A stretch of DNA of 35,947 nt from Psychroflexus sediminis. Lineage in GTDB: Bacteria > Bacteroidota > Bacteroidia > Flavobacteriales > Flavobacteriaceae. Position numbers and translations under genes: made by a program. The notes beneath the pieces were generated by a model that did not search any database, was not told the DNA's origin, and saw only the letters and a list, made by a program, of their open reading frames with translations. Below, in pieces: positions 14,741 to 23,756 of the stretch. The stretch lies in assembly GCF_900099815.1 (NCBI RefSeq), contig NZ_FNCW01000015.1, positions 1 through 35,947 on the forward strand. The letters run 5' to 3'. How positions within the stretch are numbered: the first letter of the stretch is position 1; every line of letters starts with the position of its first letter.

Positions 14741-16288
14741 ATGAAACAATGTTTGCTTATTCTTTCTGTCATAGGTTTGATTTCATTGACGTCCTGCAGG
14801 GATGATTTTGAGTTGGAGCCGAGCTTTGGAGCTCTGGAATTTTCAAAAGATACCGTTTATCTGGATACTGTGTTTACTACTACAGGCTCAAGCACCTATA
14901 AGTTTAAGGTGTATAACCGAAGTGATCAGGACATTTTAATTCCGAGCATTCAGTTAAATGAAGGTGAAGAGTCAAATTTTAGGCTGAATGTCGATGGAGT
15001 TGCCGGTAAAATAATTGAGGATATCAATATACTGGCTAAAGACAGCATTTTTGTATTTGTAGAAGTGACGGCAGATATTCAAGAACTCACCCAAAACCAG
15101 CTTTCTTTTTTATATACAGACCAAATTAACTTTGATACCGGACCCGATATGCAGCAGGTTGAACTGGTTACCTTAGTTCAGGACGCTTATTTTTTGTTTC
15201 CGGAACGATTTGAAGACGGTTCTTCAGAAACACTGAGCCTTGGTGTGAATGAGGAAGGACTGGAAATTCAGATCGACGGGTTTATCTTAGAGGATGAGCA
15301 TTTGACTTTTACAAATGAAAAGCCTTATGTCATCTACGGATTTGCTGGAGTTCCTTCCGGCAAAACCTTGTTGATAGAAGCAGGAGCCAGAATCCATTTT
15401 CATGATAACAGTGGAATTATTGTGTCCACTGGTGCCTCTATGCATGCCTTGGGTGAGCTAAGTACGGATCCTGAGCGGATGGAAAACGAAATTATTTTTG
15501 AAGGGGACCGGCTTGAACCGGAATTTGCTGAGGTGCCCGGTCAGTGGGCCGCCATTTGGTTAACACAGGGCAGTACAAATCACAGGTTCGATCATGTGAC
15601 TGTTAAAAATTCCACAGTAGGTATTTTGATGGACTCCAACGACGGGGGGGATCAACCCACGCTGACCATAAAGAATACTCAGATTTACAATTCAGCAAAC
15701 GTAGGATTACTGGCCCGTACTGGATTTATTGATGCAGAAAATCTGGTTATCAATAACAGCGGGCAGGTGTCTCTGAATCTTTCGCTAGGTGGCCGTTATA
15801 ACTTCAGGCATTGCACTTTTACCAATTACTGGCGAAATGGATTCAGGCAATTTCCTGCGGTATTGATCGAGAATAATCTTGAAGCAGGTGAAACTTTGTT
15901 TGTTTCAGATTTGGTAGAAGCCAATTTTAGTAATTGTATCATTTATGGTAATGAATCTATTGAACTGATCTTCAATAAAGTGGATGAAGCTGCATTTAAT
16001 TACAAGTTCGAAAACTGCCTGCTGCGCTTTAACGATACCAATAATCGATTTACTGACAACGGCTTATACGACTTTCAGAATACAGATGTATTCGAAAATA
16101 TCATTCTTAATGAGACCCCTTTATTTTTGAATGCAGAGGACAATCATATGATCATCAGCGATGAATCCCCGGCCGATGGTCTGGGTAATCCGACTACGGC
16201 CAGTCAAGTTCCCTTCGATATCCTCGGAAAAAACAGAACTCAAAATCCAGATTTGGGTGCTTATCAAAGCATTCCGTTTGAAGAATAA
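14741..16288 (+). CDS. Lipoprotein with right-handed beta-helix domain
   Basis: 515 residues. Signal peptide 1-18 ends LISLTSC with lipidated Cys19, then RDDFELE, acidic residues that fit a surface lipoprotein. Residues about 25-140 look like an immunoglobulin-like or ASPM/DUF1573-type beta domain (FGALEFSKDTVYLDTVFTTT, VYNRSDQDILIPSI). From about 190 on, short beta strands with repeated Asn and hydrophobic ladders (VTVKNSTVGILM, LTIKNTQIYNSANVGLL, ENLVINNSGQ) suggest a right-handed parallel beta-helix. The end, NPDLGAYQS, is common in such proteins. No catalytic polysaccharide lyase residues can be identified. It may bind or process a polymer at the cell surface. Function unknown. Confidence 0.8.
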   Translation: MKQCLLILSVIGLISLTSCRDDFELEPSFGALEFSKDTVYLDTVFTTTGSSTYKFKVYNRSDQDILIPSIQLNEGEESNFRLNVDGVAGKIIEDINILAKDSIFVFVEVTADIQELTQNQLSFLYTDQINFDTGPDMQQVELVTLVQDAYFLFPERFEDGSSETLSLGVNEEGLEIQIDGFILEDEHLTFTNEKPYVIYGFAGVPSGKTLLIEAGARIHFHDNSGIIVSTGASMHALGELSTDPERMENEIIFEGDRLEPEFAEVPGQWAAIWLTQGSTNHRFDHVTVKNSTVGILMDSNDGGDQPTLTIKNTQIYNSANVGLLARTGFIDAENLVINNSGQVSLNLSLGGRYNFRHCTFTNYWRNGFRQFPAVLIENNLEAGETLFVSDLVEANFSNCIIYGNESIELIFNKVDEAAFNYKFENCLLRFNDTNNRFTDNGLYDFQNTDVFENIILNETPLFLNAEDNHMIISDESPADGLGNPTTASQVPFDILGKNRTQNPDLGAYQSIPFEE

Positions 16289-16357
16289 AAAAGGGTTTCA
16301 GAATAGTTTTAAATACAAGTCTTTAGTAGGATTTTTCGGTAATTAATTTTATTTTAA

Positions 16358-16406
16358 ACTCACCACTCACCACTCACCACTCACCACTCACCACTCACCA
16401 CTCACC
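16358..16406. repeat. Seven tandem 7-bp units (ACTCACC)
   Basis: Seven perfect head-to-tail copies of ACTCACC. A slippage-prone microsatellite in the intergenic region between two convergent genes. It runs straight into the 36-bp repeats. Confidence 0.97.
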
Positions 16407-16478
16407 ACCTGCCTTTGCCAAGGAAGCGCAGGCAGGCTCACGACCTGCCTTTGCCAAGGAAGCGCAGGCAGGCTCACG
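16407..16478. repeat. Two tandem 36-bp REP-like palindromic units
   Basis: Two identical 36-bp units. Each begins ACCTGCC and has CAGGCAGG near its end (inverted arms CCTGCC/GGCAGG), with TTTGCCAAGGAAGCG in the middle, and closes with CTCACG, which resembles the neighbouring 7-bp unit. The arms match the palindrome at 411-431. Confidence 0.95.
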
Positions 16479-16479
16479 A

Positions 16480-16526
16480 TAAGCAAAAAAAAAATCACCC
16501 TTAAGATAAAGACTAAGAGTGATTTT
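16480..16526 (-). terminator. Terminator of glyA
   Basis: The minus strand AAAATCACTCTTA and TAAGGGTGATTTT form a stem (one G-T-type mismatch), followed by a run of ten T residues. About 50 bases beyond the glyA stop codon. Confidence 0.85.
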
Positions 16527-16574
16527 AATGTGTTGTAAAGCAGAAATCCCGATGTATTTCTTCGGGCTGCTGAC

Positions 16575-17858
16575 TTAACCTTTAACCGTTTCAGCAAACA
16601 AGGGCTTCTGACTCATCATCTCGTGTACCTGTTTTTTGATGGACTTCAGCTGCGGTGTGTTTTCAAAATCAGTGATAACCTCATCGATCAAGTCAACGAT
16701 TTTTTCCATGTCATTTTCCTGTAAACCCCGGGTTGTAATAGCTGGAGTCCCAATTCTGATGCCTGAAGTGACAAATGGTGATTTATCATCAAAGGGAACC
16801 ATGTTCTTATTCACGGTAATGCCTGCAGCTCCAAGCGCTTCTTCGGCCTGTTTTCCTGAAATATTTTTATTTCGAAGGTCGATAAGCATCATGTGATTAT
16901 CTGTACCTCCAGAAATAATGTTATAATCTTTATCTACAAAAGCCTTGGCCATAGCAGAGGCATTTTTAATCACCTGTTTTTGATATTCTACAAATTCTTC
17001 TGAAAGCGCTTCTCCGAAAGCTACCGCTTTAGCAGCGATAATATGCTCAAGTGGACCTCCTTGATTACCTGGAAAAACAGAGCTATCCAGCATGCTGGAC
17101 ATTTTTTTCAGGTTACCGTTTTTGAGTTTTTCGCCAAATGGATTTTCGAAATCCTTACCCATCAAAATGATACCACCACGCGGACCTCGAATGGTCTTGT
17201 GTGTTGTAGAGGTTACAATATGACAATGTTCTACGGGACTTTGTAATAATCCAGCTGCAATAAGACCTGCGGGATGCGCCATATCTGCCAGCAAAACAGC
17301 ATCAACTTCATCTGCTATTTCCCTGAAGGTTTTGTAATCAATTTCTCTGGAATAGGCAGAAGCACCGGCAATAATCATTTTTGGTTTCTCTTTGTGAGCG
17401 ACTTCCCTCACCATATCATAGTCGATAAGGCCTGTTTCTTTATCCACACCATAAAAAACAGGATTGTAAAGCTTTCCAGAAAAATTAACTGGCGAACCAT
17501 GAGTCAAATGCCCCCCATGCGAAAGGTCAAAACCTAAAATGGTGTCCCCAGGTTTCAAACAAATCGAAAACACAGCTGTGTTGGCCTGAGAACCTGAGTG
17601 TGGCTGAACATTTGCGTATTCCGCTCCGAATAACTTTTTCAAACGTTCTCTGGCAAGATCCTCAACTTTATCTACGACTTCACAACCCCCATAATAGCGT
17701 TTGCCGGGATAGCCTTCAGCATATTTGTTGGTAAGCACCGATCCCGCAGCATCCAGTACATCCTGACTTGCGAAATTCTCACTGGCAATCAATTCTAAAC
17801 CGTTGATTTGTCTGTTTTTTTCTTCAAGAATTAATTCTGAAATGACCTTATCTTTCAT
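16575..17858 (-). CDS. glyA: Serine hydroxymethyltransferase
   Basis: 427 residues, normal for bacterial GlyA. This PLP enzyme interconverts serine and glycine with transfer of a one-carbon unit to tetrahydrofolate in the cytoplasm. Signatures: [11 protein letters not shown] near the N-terminus, [38 protein letters not shown] and the PLP lysine K221 in [15 protein letters not shown]. All expected active-site regions are present. The start [10 protein letters not shown] is supported by a -7 element 28 bases upstream. It is transcribed divergently from fahA and ends at a strong terminator. Confidence 0.97.
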   Translation of the reverse strand: MKDKVISELILEEKNRQINGLELIASENFASQDVLDAAGSVLTNKYAEGYPGKRYYGGCEVVDKVEDLARERLKKLFGAEYANVQPHSGSQANTAVFSICLKPGDTILGFDLSHGGHLTHGSPVNFSGKLYNPVFYGVDKETGLIDYDMVREVAHKEKPKMIIAGASAYSREIDYKTFREIADEVDAVLLADMAHPAGLIAAGLLQSPVEHCHIVTSTTHKTIRGPRGGIILMGKDFENPFGEKLKNGNLKKMSSMLDSSVFPGNQGGPLEHIIAAKAVAFGEALSEEFVEYQKQVIKNASAMAKAFVDKDYNIISGGTDNHMMLIDLRNKNISGKQAEEALGAAGITVNKNMVPFDDKSPFVTSGIRIGTPAITTRGLQENDMEKIVDLIDEVITDFENTPQLKSIKKQVHEMMSQKPLFAETVKG

Positions 17859-17885
17859 CCTTATATTTTAAAGTTAAATATGGTC

Positions 17886-17893
17886 CAAATTTA
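17886..17893 (-). promoter_or_regulatory. Putative -7 element of glyA
   Basis: TAAATTTG on the minus strand, ending 27 bases before the glyA ATG, in the 118-bp divergent region shared with fahA. Confidence 0.45.
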
Positions 17894-17925
17894 ACCAATT
17901 TGAATGGTTAATACGGTTAAAATAA

Positions 17926-17933
17926 TATATTTG
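17926..17933 (+). promoter_or_regulatory. Putative -7 element of fahA
   Basis: TATATTTG on the plus strand, about 43 bases before the fahA ATG. A TTTG lies 23 bases upstream (17899-17902) and could be the -33 element. Confidence 0.5.
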
Positions 17934-17976
17934 AACTAAGATTTAAGATTAGTTTCAAATCCTAAAACCTAAACCT

Positions 17977-19257
17977 ATGTCCTTAAAAGCTAATGATCCC
18001 TCAAGAAAAACATGGTTGGATCTCCCCGATAATACAGATTTTCCCATTCAAAATATTCCTTTTGGCGTTTTCTTGACTCGTGATGATATCATCACTATTG
18101 GAACCCGCATTGGTGATTTTGCTATAGATTTAGGCGCCCTGCACCAGCTTGGGTATTTTAAGGATATACCGCTTACCGATGATATTTTTTTACAGGATAG
18201 TCTCAACGATTTTATCGCCGATGGTAGAAAAACGTGGAGGTCTGTAAGAAACAGAGTGGCAGAATTATTCGACGCTAAAAACGATGAGTTAAAATCCAAT
18301 CAAAAAGACAGGGATACCGTTCTTTTCACCTTAGATGAAATAGAAATGCAGATGCCGGTTCAGGTGGGTGATTACACAGATTTTTATTCCAGCAAAGAAC
18401 ACGCAACCAATGTGGGCAAGATGTTCAGGGATGAAGAAAACGCCTTGCTGCCCAACTGGCTTCACGCCCCTATTGGATATCATGGCCGTAGTTCTTCTAT
18501 CGTTCCCAGCGGCATCCCGATTCACAGGCCTCAGGGTCAGAAATTGCCTAAAGGAGCCGATGAACCTATTTTTGGTCCGACCAGGCATCTGGACTTTGAA
18601 CTTGAAATGGCTTTTGTCACCACGGCGAGTAATCATCTGGGCGAACCTATCCCTTCTGAAGATGCTGAAAGTTATATTTTCGGTATGGTTCTTTTCAACG
18701 ATTTGAGCGCAAGGGATTTTCAAAAGTGGGAATACCAGCCTTTGGGACCCTTTTTAGGAAAAAACTTTGGTTCGGCAATTTCACCCTGGATTGTAACTTT
18801 AGATGCCCTGGAGCCTTTCCGTGTGGAAGGACCTAAACCCATTAAGAAACTTTTGCCCTATCTGGAAACTAAAGGCAAAAAGAGCTTTGATATCAGCTTA
18901 TCTGTAGCTATTCAGCCAGATAATGGCGAAGAAACCGTGATAACCAAATCCAATTTTAAATATATGTACTGGAATATGAGTCAGCAGCTGGCTCACCATA
19001 CGGTTAATGGCTGTCCGGTAAACAGTGGAGATATGATGGCAAGCGGAACCATTTCTGGTCCTACGCCAGAATCTTACGGGTCCATGCTAGAATTGTCCTG
19101 GGGCGGTTCAAAACCGGTGAAACTCAAGAACGGTCAGGAGCGACGCTATATTGATGATAATGATACGGTGATTTTACGCGGCTATTGTCAGAATCATGAA
19201 GTGAGAATAGGCTTTGGAGAGGTGTCCACCAAAATTCTTCCCGTGTTTAAGTCTTAA
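17977..19257 (+). CDS. fahA: Fumarylacetoacetase
   Basis: 426 residues, the usual size of full-length fumarylacetoacetase with its SH3-like N-terminal domain (IQNIPFGVFLTRDDIITIGTR). It hydrolyses fumarylacetoacetate to fumarate and acetoacetate, the last step of tyrosine and phenylalanine breakdown. Visible family signatures include DYTDFYSSKEHATNVGKMFR, LPNWLHAPIGYHGRSSSIVPSG (cut here to its core YHGRSSS), LDFELEMAFV with metal-binding Glu residues, LFNDLSARDFQKWEYQPLGP and the C-terminal GSMLELSWGG. No other tyrosine degradation gene (hmgA, hppD) is in the window. It is divergent from glyA and ends at a 15-bp perfect terminator stem. Confidence 0.96.
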   Translation: MSLKANDPSRKTWLDLPDNTDFPIQNIPFGVFLTRDDIITIGTRIGDFAIDLGALHQLGYFKDIPLTDDIFLQDSLNDFIADGRKTWRSVRNRVAELFDAKNDELKSNQKDRDTVLFTLDEIEMQMPVQVGDYTDFYSSKEHATNVGKMFRDEENALLPNWLHAPIGYHGRSSSIVPSGIPIHRPQGQKLPKGADEPIFGPTRHLDFELEMAFVTTASNHLGEPIPSEDAESYIFGMVLFNDLSARDFQKWEYQPLGPFLGKNFGSAISPWIVTLDALEPFRVEGPKPIKKLLPYLETKGKKSFDISLSVAIQPDNGEETVITKSNFKYMYWNMSQQLAHHTVNGCPVNSGDMMASGTISGPTPESYGSMLELSWGGSKPVKLKNGQERRYIDDNDTVILRGYCQNHEVRIGFGEVSTKILPVFKS

Positions 19258-19305
19258 TACGGAAGGCTTTCGTGCTGCTCTCTTTTTAAATAAACCTATG
19301 TCATT

Positions 19306-19349
19306 AAACAACATGCCCCCTATGCTTTTGCATCGGGGGCATGTTGTTT
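19306..19349. terminator. Strong bidirectional terminator
   Basis: AAACAACATGCCCCC and GGGGGCATGTTGTTT form a 15-bp perfect stem with a 14-base loop. It lies between fahA and the convergent DCC gene, whose stop codon abuts the stem. Confidence 0.88.
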
Positions 19350-19765
19350 TAGGTATCTAAGAATTTGGATTGTTCTTCTTCAGACGGCATGGGACAGGTT
19401 TCGGACTTGCCAAACCACTGGTAGCGATGTCGCGCTACAAAATCGTAAATCAAATTTCTAAATCCTTCGGGCAAAACCAAAAACAGGCGTAAGGCCGGAT
19501 AGAGTCCGCTTAAGTCTTTACAGATTTCCAGTGCTGCAGTAGATTTGATATAATAAGCGTTTCCGGGATCGATCAAAATGATAGAATCGATTTCTGAGGT
19601 GTCGATACCCCGTTCACGTGTTAATTTTTGACCAAGATCACTTTGTAAAGAGGCAAACCTGAACTTATCCTTTTTATCTCTTTTGATGATGAATCTCACT
19701 GAAGCATTGCAAAAATTGCAAACGCCATCAAATAACACAATTTTTTTATTTTCGGGTATGTCCAT
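19349..19765 (-). CDS. DCC-family (DUF393) thiol-disulfide oxidoreductase-like protein
   Basis: 138 residues. The thioredoxin-like N-terminus KKIVLFDGVCNFCNASVRFI has the DGxCxxC signature that names the family (Cys16 and Cys19). FRFASLQSDLGQKL and SIILIDPGNAYYIKSTAAL follow the family pattern. The C-terminal part (GLYPALRLFLVLPEGFRNLIYDFVARHRYQWFG, given here by its core IYDFVARHRYQWFG) is typical. Predicted redox activity is by family only. Its ATG overlaps the mutS2 stop codon by one base (TAATG), so the two genes are probably co-translated. Confidence 0.9.
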   Translation of the reverse strand: MDIPENKKIVLFDGVCNFCNASVRFIIKRDKKDKFRFASLQSDLGQKLTRERGIDTSEIDSIILIDPGNAYYIKSTAALEICKDLSGLYPALRLFLVLPEGFRNLIYDFVARHRYQWFGKSETCPMPSEEEQSKFLDT

Positions 19766-21939
19766 TATTTAGCGCGTTTTACAAGTTCAAGTTGCTCTTC
19801 GGATACGCTGGTGGTAAACATACCGTAGTTGACAACTGCTTTTCCTTTTTCAAATTTATCGATGGTTCCCACCGCTCTGCCATCCTGCATTCGTACAGAA
19901 TCCCCTTCTTTTAATTTAGGCTTATCCGGGGTTTTAGAGGCATTTTCTTCGTCCTTAATCTTTTCTTTTTTCTTTTTGGTTCTTATTTTTTCAACCTTCT
20001 CCTGAGCTTCTTCTTTTACCTTTTTTTCTTTTTCTCTCTGGGCTTTTTCCTCCTTGCGGGTTTGCTTGACGCGTTTGGAGTTCTCACGCTCAATGATTTT
20101 CAGGACATTGGTGTACAACAGCTTTTTATTTTTGTTGTTGAAATACTGCAAACCGATTTTATCAATTTTCTCACCAATACCAATCATACGCTGATTGCTA
20201 TCGTAAAGCTCTTGATAGCTTTCTAATTTCTGCTGAATTTTAGAATTGATTTCATCCAGTTTTTCCTGCTCTTTTCTAGTTTCATCGGTTTTTGACTTTA
20301 ATTCTGAATTTGTTTTGGCCAGTTTAGAACGCTCCATCTGTAATTTGGCAATACTCTTATCAAATCTGATTTTACCACGCTCTACTTTTTTCTTGGCCCT
20401 ATTGATTAAGCTGAACGGAATTCCGTTTTTCTGAGCGACTTCAAATGTAAATGAACTACCGGCCTCTCCGAGTTTTAATTCGAATAGTGGTTCCATCGTA
20501 TAACTGTCAAAAGCCATATTTGCATTGACAATTTCAGGATTTTCATTGGCCATCATTTTCAAATTGGCATAATGCGTGGTTATAATGCCGTAAGCTTTCT
20601 TCTCGTGAAAAACTTCGAGAAAAGTTTCCGCTAAAGCACCGCCAAGTTCTGGATCTGAGCCTGTCCCAAATTCGTCAATGAGAAATAAAGTTTTGTCATC
20701 ACAAGCTTTTAAAAAATTTCGCATGTTCTTCAATCGGTAACTATACGTGCTTAAATGGTTTTCAATACTTTGGTTATCTCCAATATCGGTGAGAATTTTA
20801 TCAAAAAAGCAAATTCTGGAATATTCGTGAACAGGAACCAGCATACCTGACTGTAGCATGATCTGAACCAATCCAATGGTTTTTAAGGTAATGCTTTTTC
20901 CTCCCGCATTCGGACCAGAAATTACAATAATTTGTTGCGATTCATTTAAGGTAATATCTTGTGGATAGGTTTTCTTATTTATTTCATTATGGTTGATCAA
21001 AAGCAGTGGATGATAAGCGTCTTTGAGATAAATTTCTTTCTCGGTAGAAATTTTCGGAAGTAGACCATCGTAAAGTTCTGCATACTTCACTTTTGCTGAA
21101 ATCAAATCAATTTCACTTAAATAATTCTGGTATTCTTTTAACAGTTCTGCATAAGGTCTTAGAAAATTGGTCAATGCTTTCAAAATTCTGTTGACTTCCT
21201 CTTTTTCCTCATATTCAGCCTCATCCAATTCTCGTTCAGACTGCTGAGTCTCTTCTGGTTGGATATACACGATGTTACCAGATTTGGAACTCCCCAGCAT
21301 GCTGCCTTTTACCTTTTTTTTGTGCATGGCAGTCACCGCCAAAACGCGTACACTATCGACGACAGATTCCCTTATGTCATCGAGATATCCATAGCTGCTG
21401 TATTTAGATAAAGCTTTAGAAAAACTAGAGTTTATTTTTCCCTTAGCAACATTTATGGCTTTTCGAATTTTGAAAAGTTCTGGTGTGGCATCATTTCTAA
21501 TATCTCCAAACTTATCGAGGATTCGGCGTATCTCGTCTACAATGGCGGTGGTATATTCTATAGGCTGTGTAGATCGATAAAGATTGGGGTATAATTCTTT
21601 GTATTTCTTAAAATAGGTGATGTGAATGTTGACGGTTTCAGAGAGATTCAGAATTTTACGAAATCCATTGAGTTCTAATACAGAACCTTCGATATTCAAT
21701 ATTTTGACAGCTTCATCTACACTTTCGAATCCATGATTGGGAATTGGTTTTTCCTGCAAAGCCGAAGATTTATATTCTTCGGTCTGCTGCAGGTGAAAAT
21801 AAATGGACTTATAACTGGTATAGGGTTTGAGTTTTAGAGCTTTTTCCTGTCCCTTATCTGTAATGCAGTAATGGCCCAACTGAGAGCAAACTGTTGGAAA
21901 TTCTAAATCTATTAAGGCTTTTTCGCTAATTTTTATCAT
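19765..21939 (-). CDS. mutS2: MutS2-type ATPase lacking the Smr nuclease domain
   Basis: 724 residues. The order is a MutS core/lever region (1 to about 300, with a charged helical clamp insertion), an ABC-type ATPase with Walker A GPNAGGKS at 342-349, Walker B FLIDEFGTGSDPELGGAL and the switch histidine in ITTHYANLKMM, then a long basic-acidic coiled coil (about 520-665). It ends in a small beta domain (LKEGDSVRMQDGRAVGTIDK) with no C-terminal Smr domain. MutS2 proteins are not mismatch-repair factors; they act on branched DNA or on stalled, collided ribosomes. The missing Smr means the usual nuclease activity should be absent or supplied elsewhere. It is first in a two-gene unit with the DCC gene and divergent from ung. 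Confidence 0.9.
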   Translation of the reverse strand: MIKISEKALIDLEFPTVCSQLGHYCITDKGQEKALKLKPYTSYKSIYFHLQQTEEYKSSALQEKPIPNHGFESVDEAVKILNIEGSVLELNGFRKILNLSETVNIHITYFKKYKELYPNLYRSTQPIEYTTAIVDEIRRILDKFGDIRNDATPELFKIRKAINVAKGKINSSFSKALSKYSSYGYLDDIRESVVDSVRVLAVTAMHKKKVKGSMLGSSKSGNIVYIQPEETQQSERELDEAEYEEKEEVNRILKALTNFLRPYAELLKEYQNYLSEIDLISAKVKYAELYDGLLPKISTEKEIYLKDAYHPLLLINHNEINKKTYPQDITLNESQQIIVISGPNAGGKSITLKTIGLVQIMLQSGMLVPVHEYSRICFFDKILTDIGDNQSIENHLSTYSYRLKNMRNFLKACDDKTLFLIDEFGTGSDPELGGALAETFLEVFHEKKAYGIITTHYANLKMMANENPEIVNANMAFDSYTMEPLFELKLGEAGSSFTFEVAQKNGIPFSLINRAKKKVERGKIRFDKSIAKLQMERSKLAKTNSELKSKTDETRKEQEKLDEINSKIQQKLESYQELYDSNQRMIGIGEKIDKIGLQYFNNKNKKLLYTNVLKIIERENSKRVKQTRKEEKAQREKEKKVKEEAQEKVEKIRTKKKKEKIKDEENASKTPDKPKLKEGDSVRMQDGRAVGTIDKFEKGKAVVNYGMFTTSVSEEQLELVKRAK

Positions 21940-21965
21940 ACTAAAATTCTACATTCGTAGTTTTA

Positions 21966-21973
21966 CAAAAATA
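21966..21973 (-). promoter_or_regulatory. Putative -7 element of mutS2
   Basis: TATTTTTG on the minus strand in the 44-bp region between mutS2 and ung, ending 26 bases before the mutS2 ATG. Confidence 0.38.
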
Positions 21974-21983
21974 CGCATAATAA

Positions 21984-22649
21984 ATGGAGGTTCAGATTGA
22001 AGAAACTTGGAAAAATATCTTAAAAGATGAATTTGAAAAGCCTTATTTTAAATCGCTTACTGCGTTTGTAAAATCACAATATAAAAACCATACCTGCTAT
22101 CCAAAAGGCTCCGATATATTCAATGCCTTTGAATTCTGTCCTTTTGACAAGACGAAAGTCGTCATACTCGGTCAAGACCCCTATCATGGACCGGGACAAG
22201 CTCATGGACTTTCATTTTCGGTGCCAAAAGGAATTCCGATGCCACCGTCTCTTCTCAATATATATAAAGAATTGAAAGACGATTTAAATATTGCCCTGTC
22301 CCCTAATGGTAATTTGGAAAGCTGGGCTCATCAAGGTGTTCTTTTGCTCAATGCCACACTAACGGTTAGGGCTAATGGGCCTGGAAGTCATCAGAAAAAA
22401 GGCTGGGAAATCTTCACGGATGAAGTGATTAAAAAGCTGTCTAGCGAGAAACAAGGAATCATATTTTTGCTATGGGGAGGTTTTGCTAAAAAGAAAGCCC
22501 AGCTTATCGATGCTTCAAAACATCATATTCTTACTTCAGGTCATCCCTCACCTTTAAGCGCAAATAGAGGCTACTGGTTTGGAAATAAGCATTTTAGTCA
22601 AACAAATAAGATTTTAAAAAAGCAGAACGAAGTACCCATTCTATGGTGA
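21984..22649 (+). CDS. ung: Uracil-DNA glycosylase (family 1)
   Basis: 221 residues, the standard size. It removes uracil from DNA to start base excision repair. The water-activating motif GQDPYHGPGQAHGLSFSV has catalytic Asp65. The C-terminal DNA-intercalation loop GHPSPLSANRGYWFGNKHF has catalytic His187. LLNATLTVRANGPGSHQKKGW is the uracil-binding region (core LLNATLTVR). The protein is complete and all motifs are intact. Only 44 bases separate it from divergent mutS2, so both promoters must lie close together or overlap the genes. Confidence 0.97.
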   Translation: MEVQIEETWKNILKDEFEKPYFKSLTAFVKSQYKNHTCYPKGSDIFNAFEFCPFDKTKVVILGQDPYHGPGQAHGLSFSVPKGIPMPPSLLNIYKELKDDLNIALSPNGNLESWAHQGVLLLNATLTVRANGPGSHQKKGWEIFTDEVIKKLSSEKQGIIFLLWGGFAKKKAQLIDASKHHILTSGHPSPLSANRGYWFGNKHFSQTNKILKKQNEVPILW

Positions 22650-22650
22650 T

Positions 22651-22827
22651 TTATTTATCAGCAAAAATTGGATCTGAATTGGATTCTTGCTGAGACCAAA
22701 TTTTAGGGGTATTGACCTTAAGTTTCTTTCTTGAAATTCTAGTTGTGGAATCTCCGGAATCACAGCTAAATTTGAGTAGTAATAAGTTGATTAAGACTAG
22801 AACTGCGATGATTGGTATTAATATCAT
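22651..22827 (-). CDS. Small membrane-anchored protein (58 aa)
   Basis: An open frame of 58 codons from ATG at 22827 to TAA at 22651, in the gap between ung and the next minus-strand gene. It begins with a 19-residue hydrophobic helix (MILIPIIAVLVLINLLLLKF) followed directly by S-C-D and then a polar basic tail ending in IFADK. The helix plus Cys22 resembles either a signal anchor or a lipoprotein signal with a non-ideal lipobox. The frame has no overlap with other genes and ordinary composition, but no family is recognised and its reality rests on coding pattern alone. Confidence 0.5.
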   Translation of the reverse strand: MILIPIIAVLVLINLLLLKFSCDSGDSTTRISRKKLKVNTPKIWSQQESNSDPIFADK

Positions 22828-22899
22828 GAGTATCGACTTTTAGGATAAAGTAATTTCAGTTATAAGACGCAAAATAAATTGAATGGTTGCGTATTCTTT

Positions 22900-23745
22900 T
22901 TAAAAAATAAATTCAGAATAAGATTTTTCTTGATTTATAAGATTCAGTTCTTTTAGCTTTTTTTGAGTTAAATGAACATCGCGTTCCGAAATTTGCCTTT
23001 GACTCCATTCCGTAATAGAAAGCCAGTTTCTTACATCTTTAGTTTTCAAGTGATAACGTTCAGAAATTCTTTCTTGAATATTATGAAAAGACTTTAGAGT
23101 TTTGCTTTTTTGATTTAGAGGTTCCAGTAAAGCAGTAACCAATTCAGAGTTTGCTTTTAAAAATTCATGTGTTGTTACAATGACGAAACATGGCCAGGGG
23201 GTAGGTTCATCGCCAAGTCTTCTGAAGATACCTTCGTCTACCAGAGGTTTTGTCGTAAAATGCTCCCAAAGAAAGTAGTCTGAAGTTCCATCAGTTAAAG
23301 ATGATTTTGCACCAGCCAGGTTTTGTGTGATTTTAAAATCCAAATGTTCTGTATTCCAATTTTGATTGTGTGCATGCACGTATGTCATCAGATGAGATCC
23401 AGAGCCAAACCGGCTGATAGCTGCAGTTTGATTTTTTAAATCTTCAATTTTATGAAAATCAGAGTCTGCATGGACGTGAATCCCCCACATCAGCGGACTC
23501 TTGATATAAGTCTGGATTATTTTAAAGGGGCTGCCGTCACAGATCTCTTTGATTGAGCCTTCGGTGAGCATCACAGCTATGTCCACTTCTCCAGTTTTCA
23601 GAGCTTCACTCATTTCACCAGTACCCCCATGAAAGTCAATCCAGGACACGTCGATTTTATTTTTTTTAAAATCGCCATTTTCAATGCATAAATGCCAAGG
23701 CAAATTGAAGTGTTCTGGAACTCCGCCGATTTTTAGTTTCCTCAT
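22900..23745 (-). CDS. Cytosolic substrate-binding-protein-like protein (Ca3427/NMT1-THI5-like)
   Basis: 281 residues with the type 2 periplasmic-binding-protein fold of the nitrate/sulfonate/THI5 group: IGGVPEHFNLPWHLCIENG, then DFHGGTGEMSEALKTGEVDIAVMLTEG (core GGTGEMSEALKTGEVDIAV) and ISRFGSGSHLMTYVHA. It has no signal peptide or lipobox and no ABC transporter genes beside it, so it should be cytoplasmic and not a transport component. The PEHFNLPWH start and DYFLWEHFTTKP segment fit the Ca3427-like family, soluble proteins found in fungi and bacteria and suspected of a role in pyrimidine or thiamine-related chemistry. It starts 11 bases after a nucleoside phosphorylase gene ends, so they form one unit. 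Function unproven. Confidence 0.72.
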   Translation of the reverse strand: MRKLKIGGVPEHFNLPWHLCIENGDFKKNKIDVSWIDFHGGTGEMSEALKTGEVDIAVMLTEGSIKEICDGSPFKIIQTYIKSPLMWGIHVHADSDFHKIEDLKNQTAAISRFGSGSHLMTYVHAHNQNWNTEHLDFKITQNLAGAKSSLTDGTSDYFLWEHFTTKPLVDEGIFRRLGDEPTPWPCFVIVTTHEFLKANSELVTALLEPLNQKSKTLKSFHNIQERISERYHLKTKDVRNWLSITEWSQRQISERDVHLTQKKLKELNLINQEKSYSEFIF

Positions 23746-23756
23746 AAATTGATTTT

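Noticed and set aside
16358-16478. CRISPR-like array
   Set aside because: The units are uninterrupted tandem copies with no unique spacers, and no cas genes are present.
16388-16597. 69-residue minus-strand open frame across the repeats
   Set aside because: Its protein is just the 36-bp repeats translated twice (repeated SLPALPWQRQVV), overlapping the glyA terminator.
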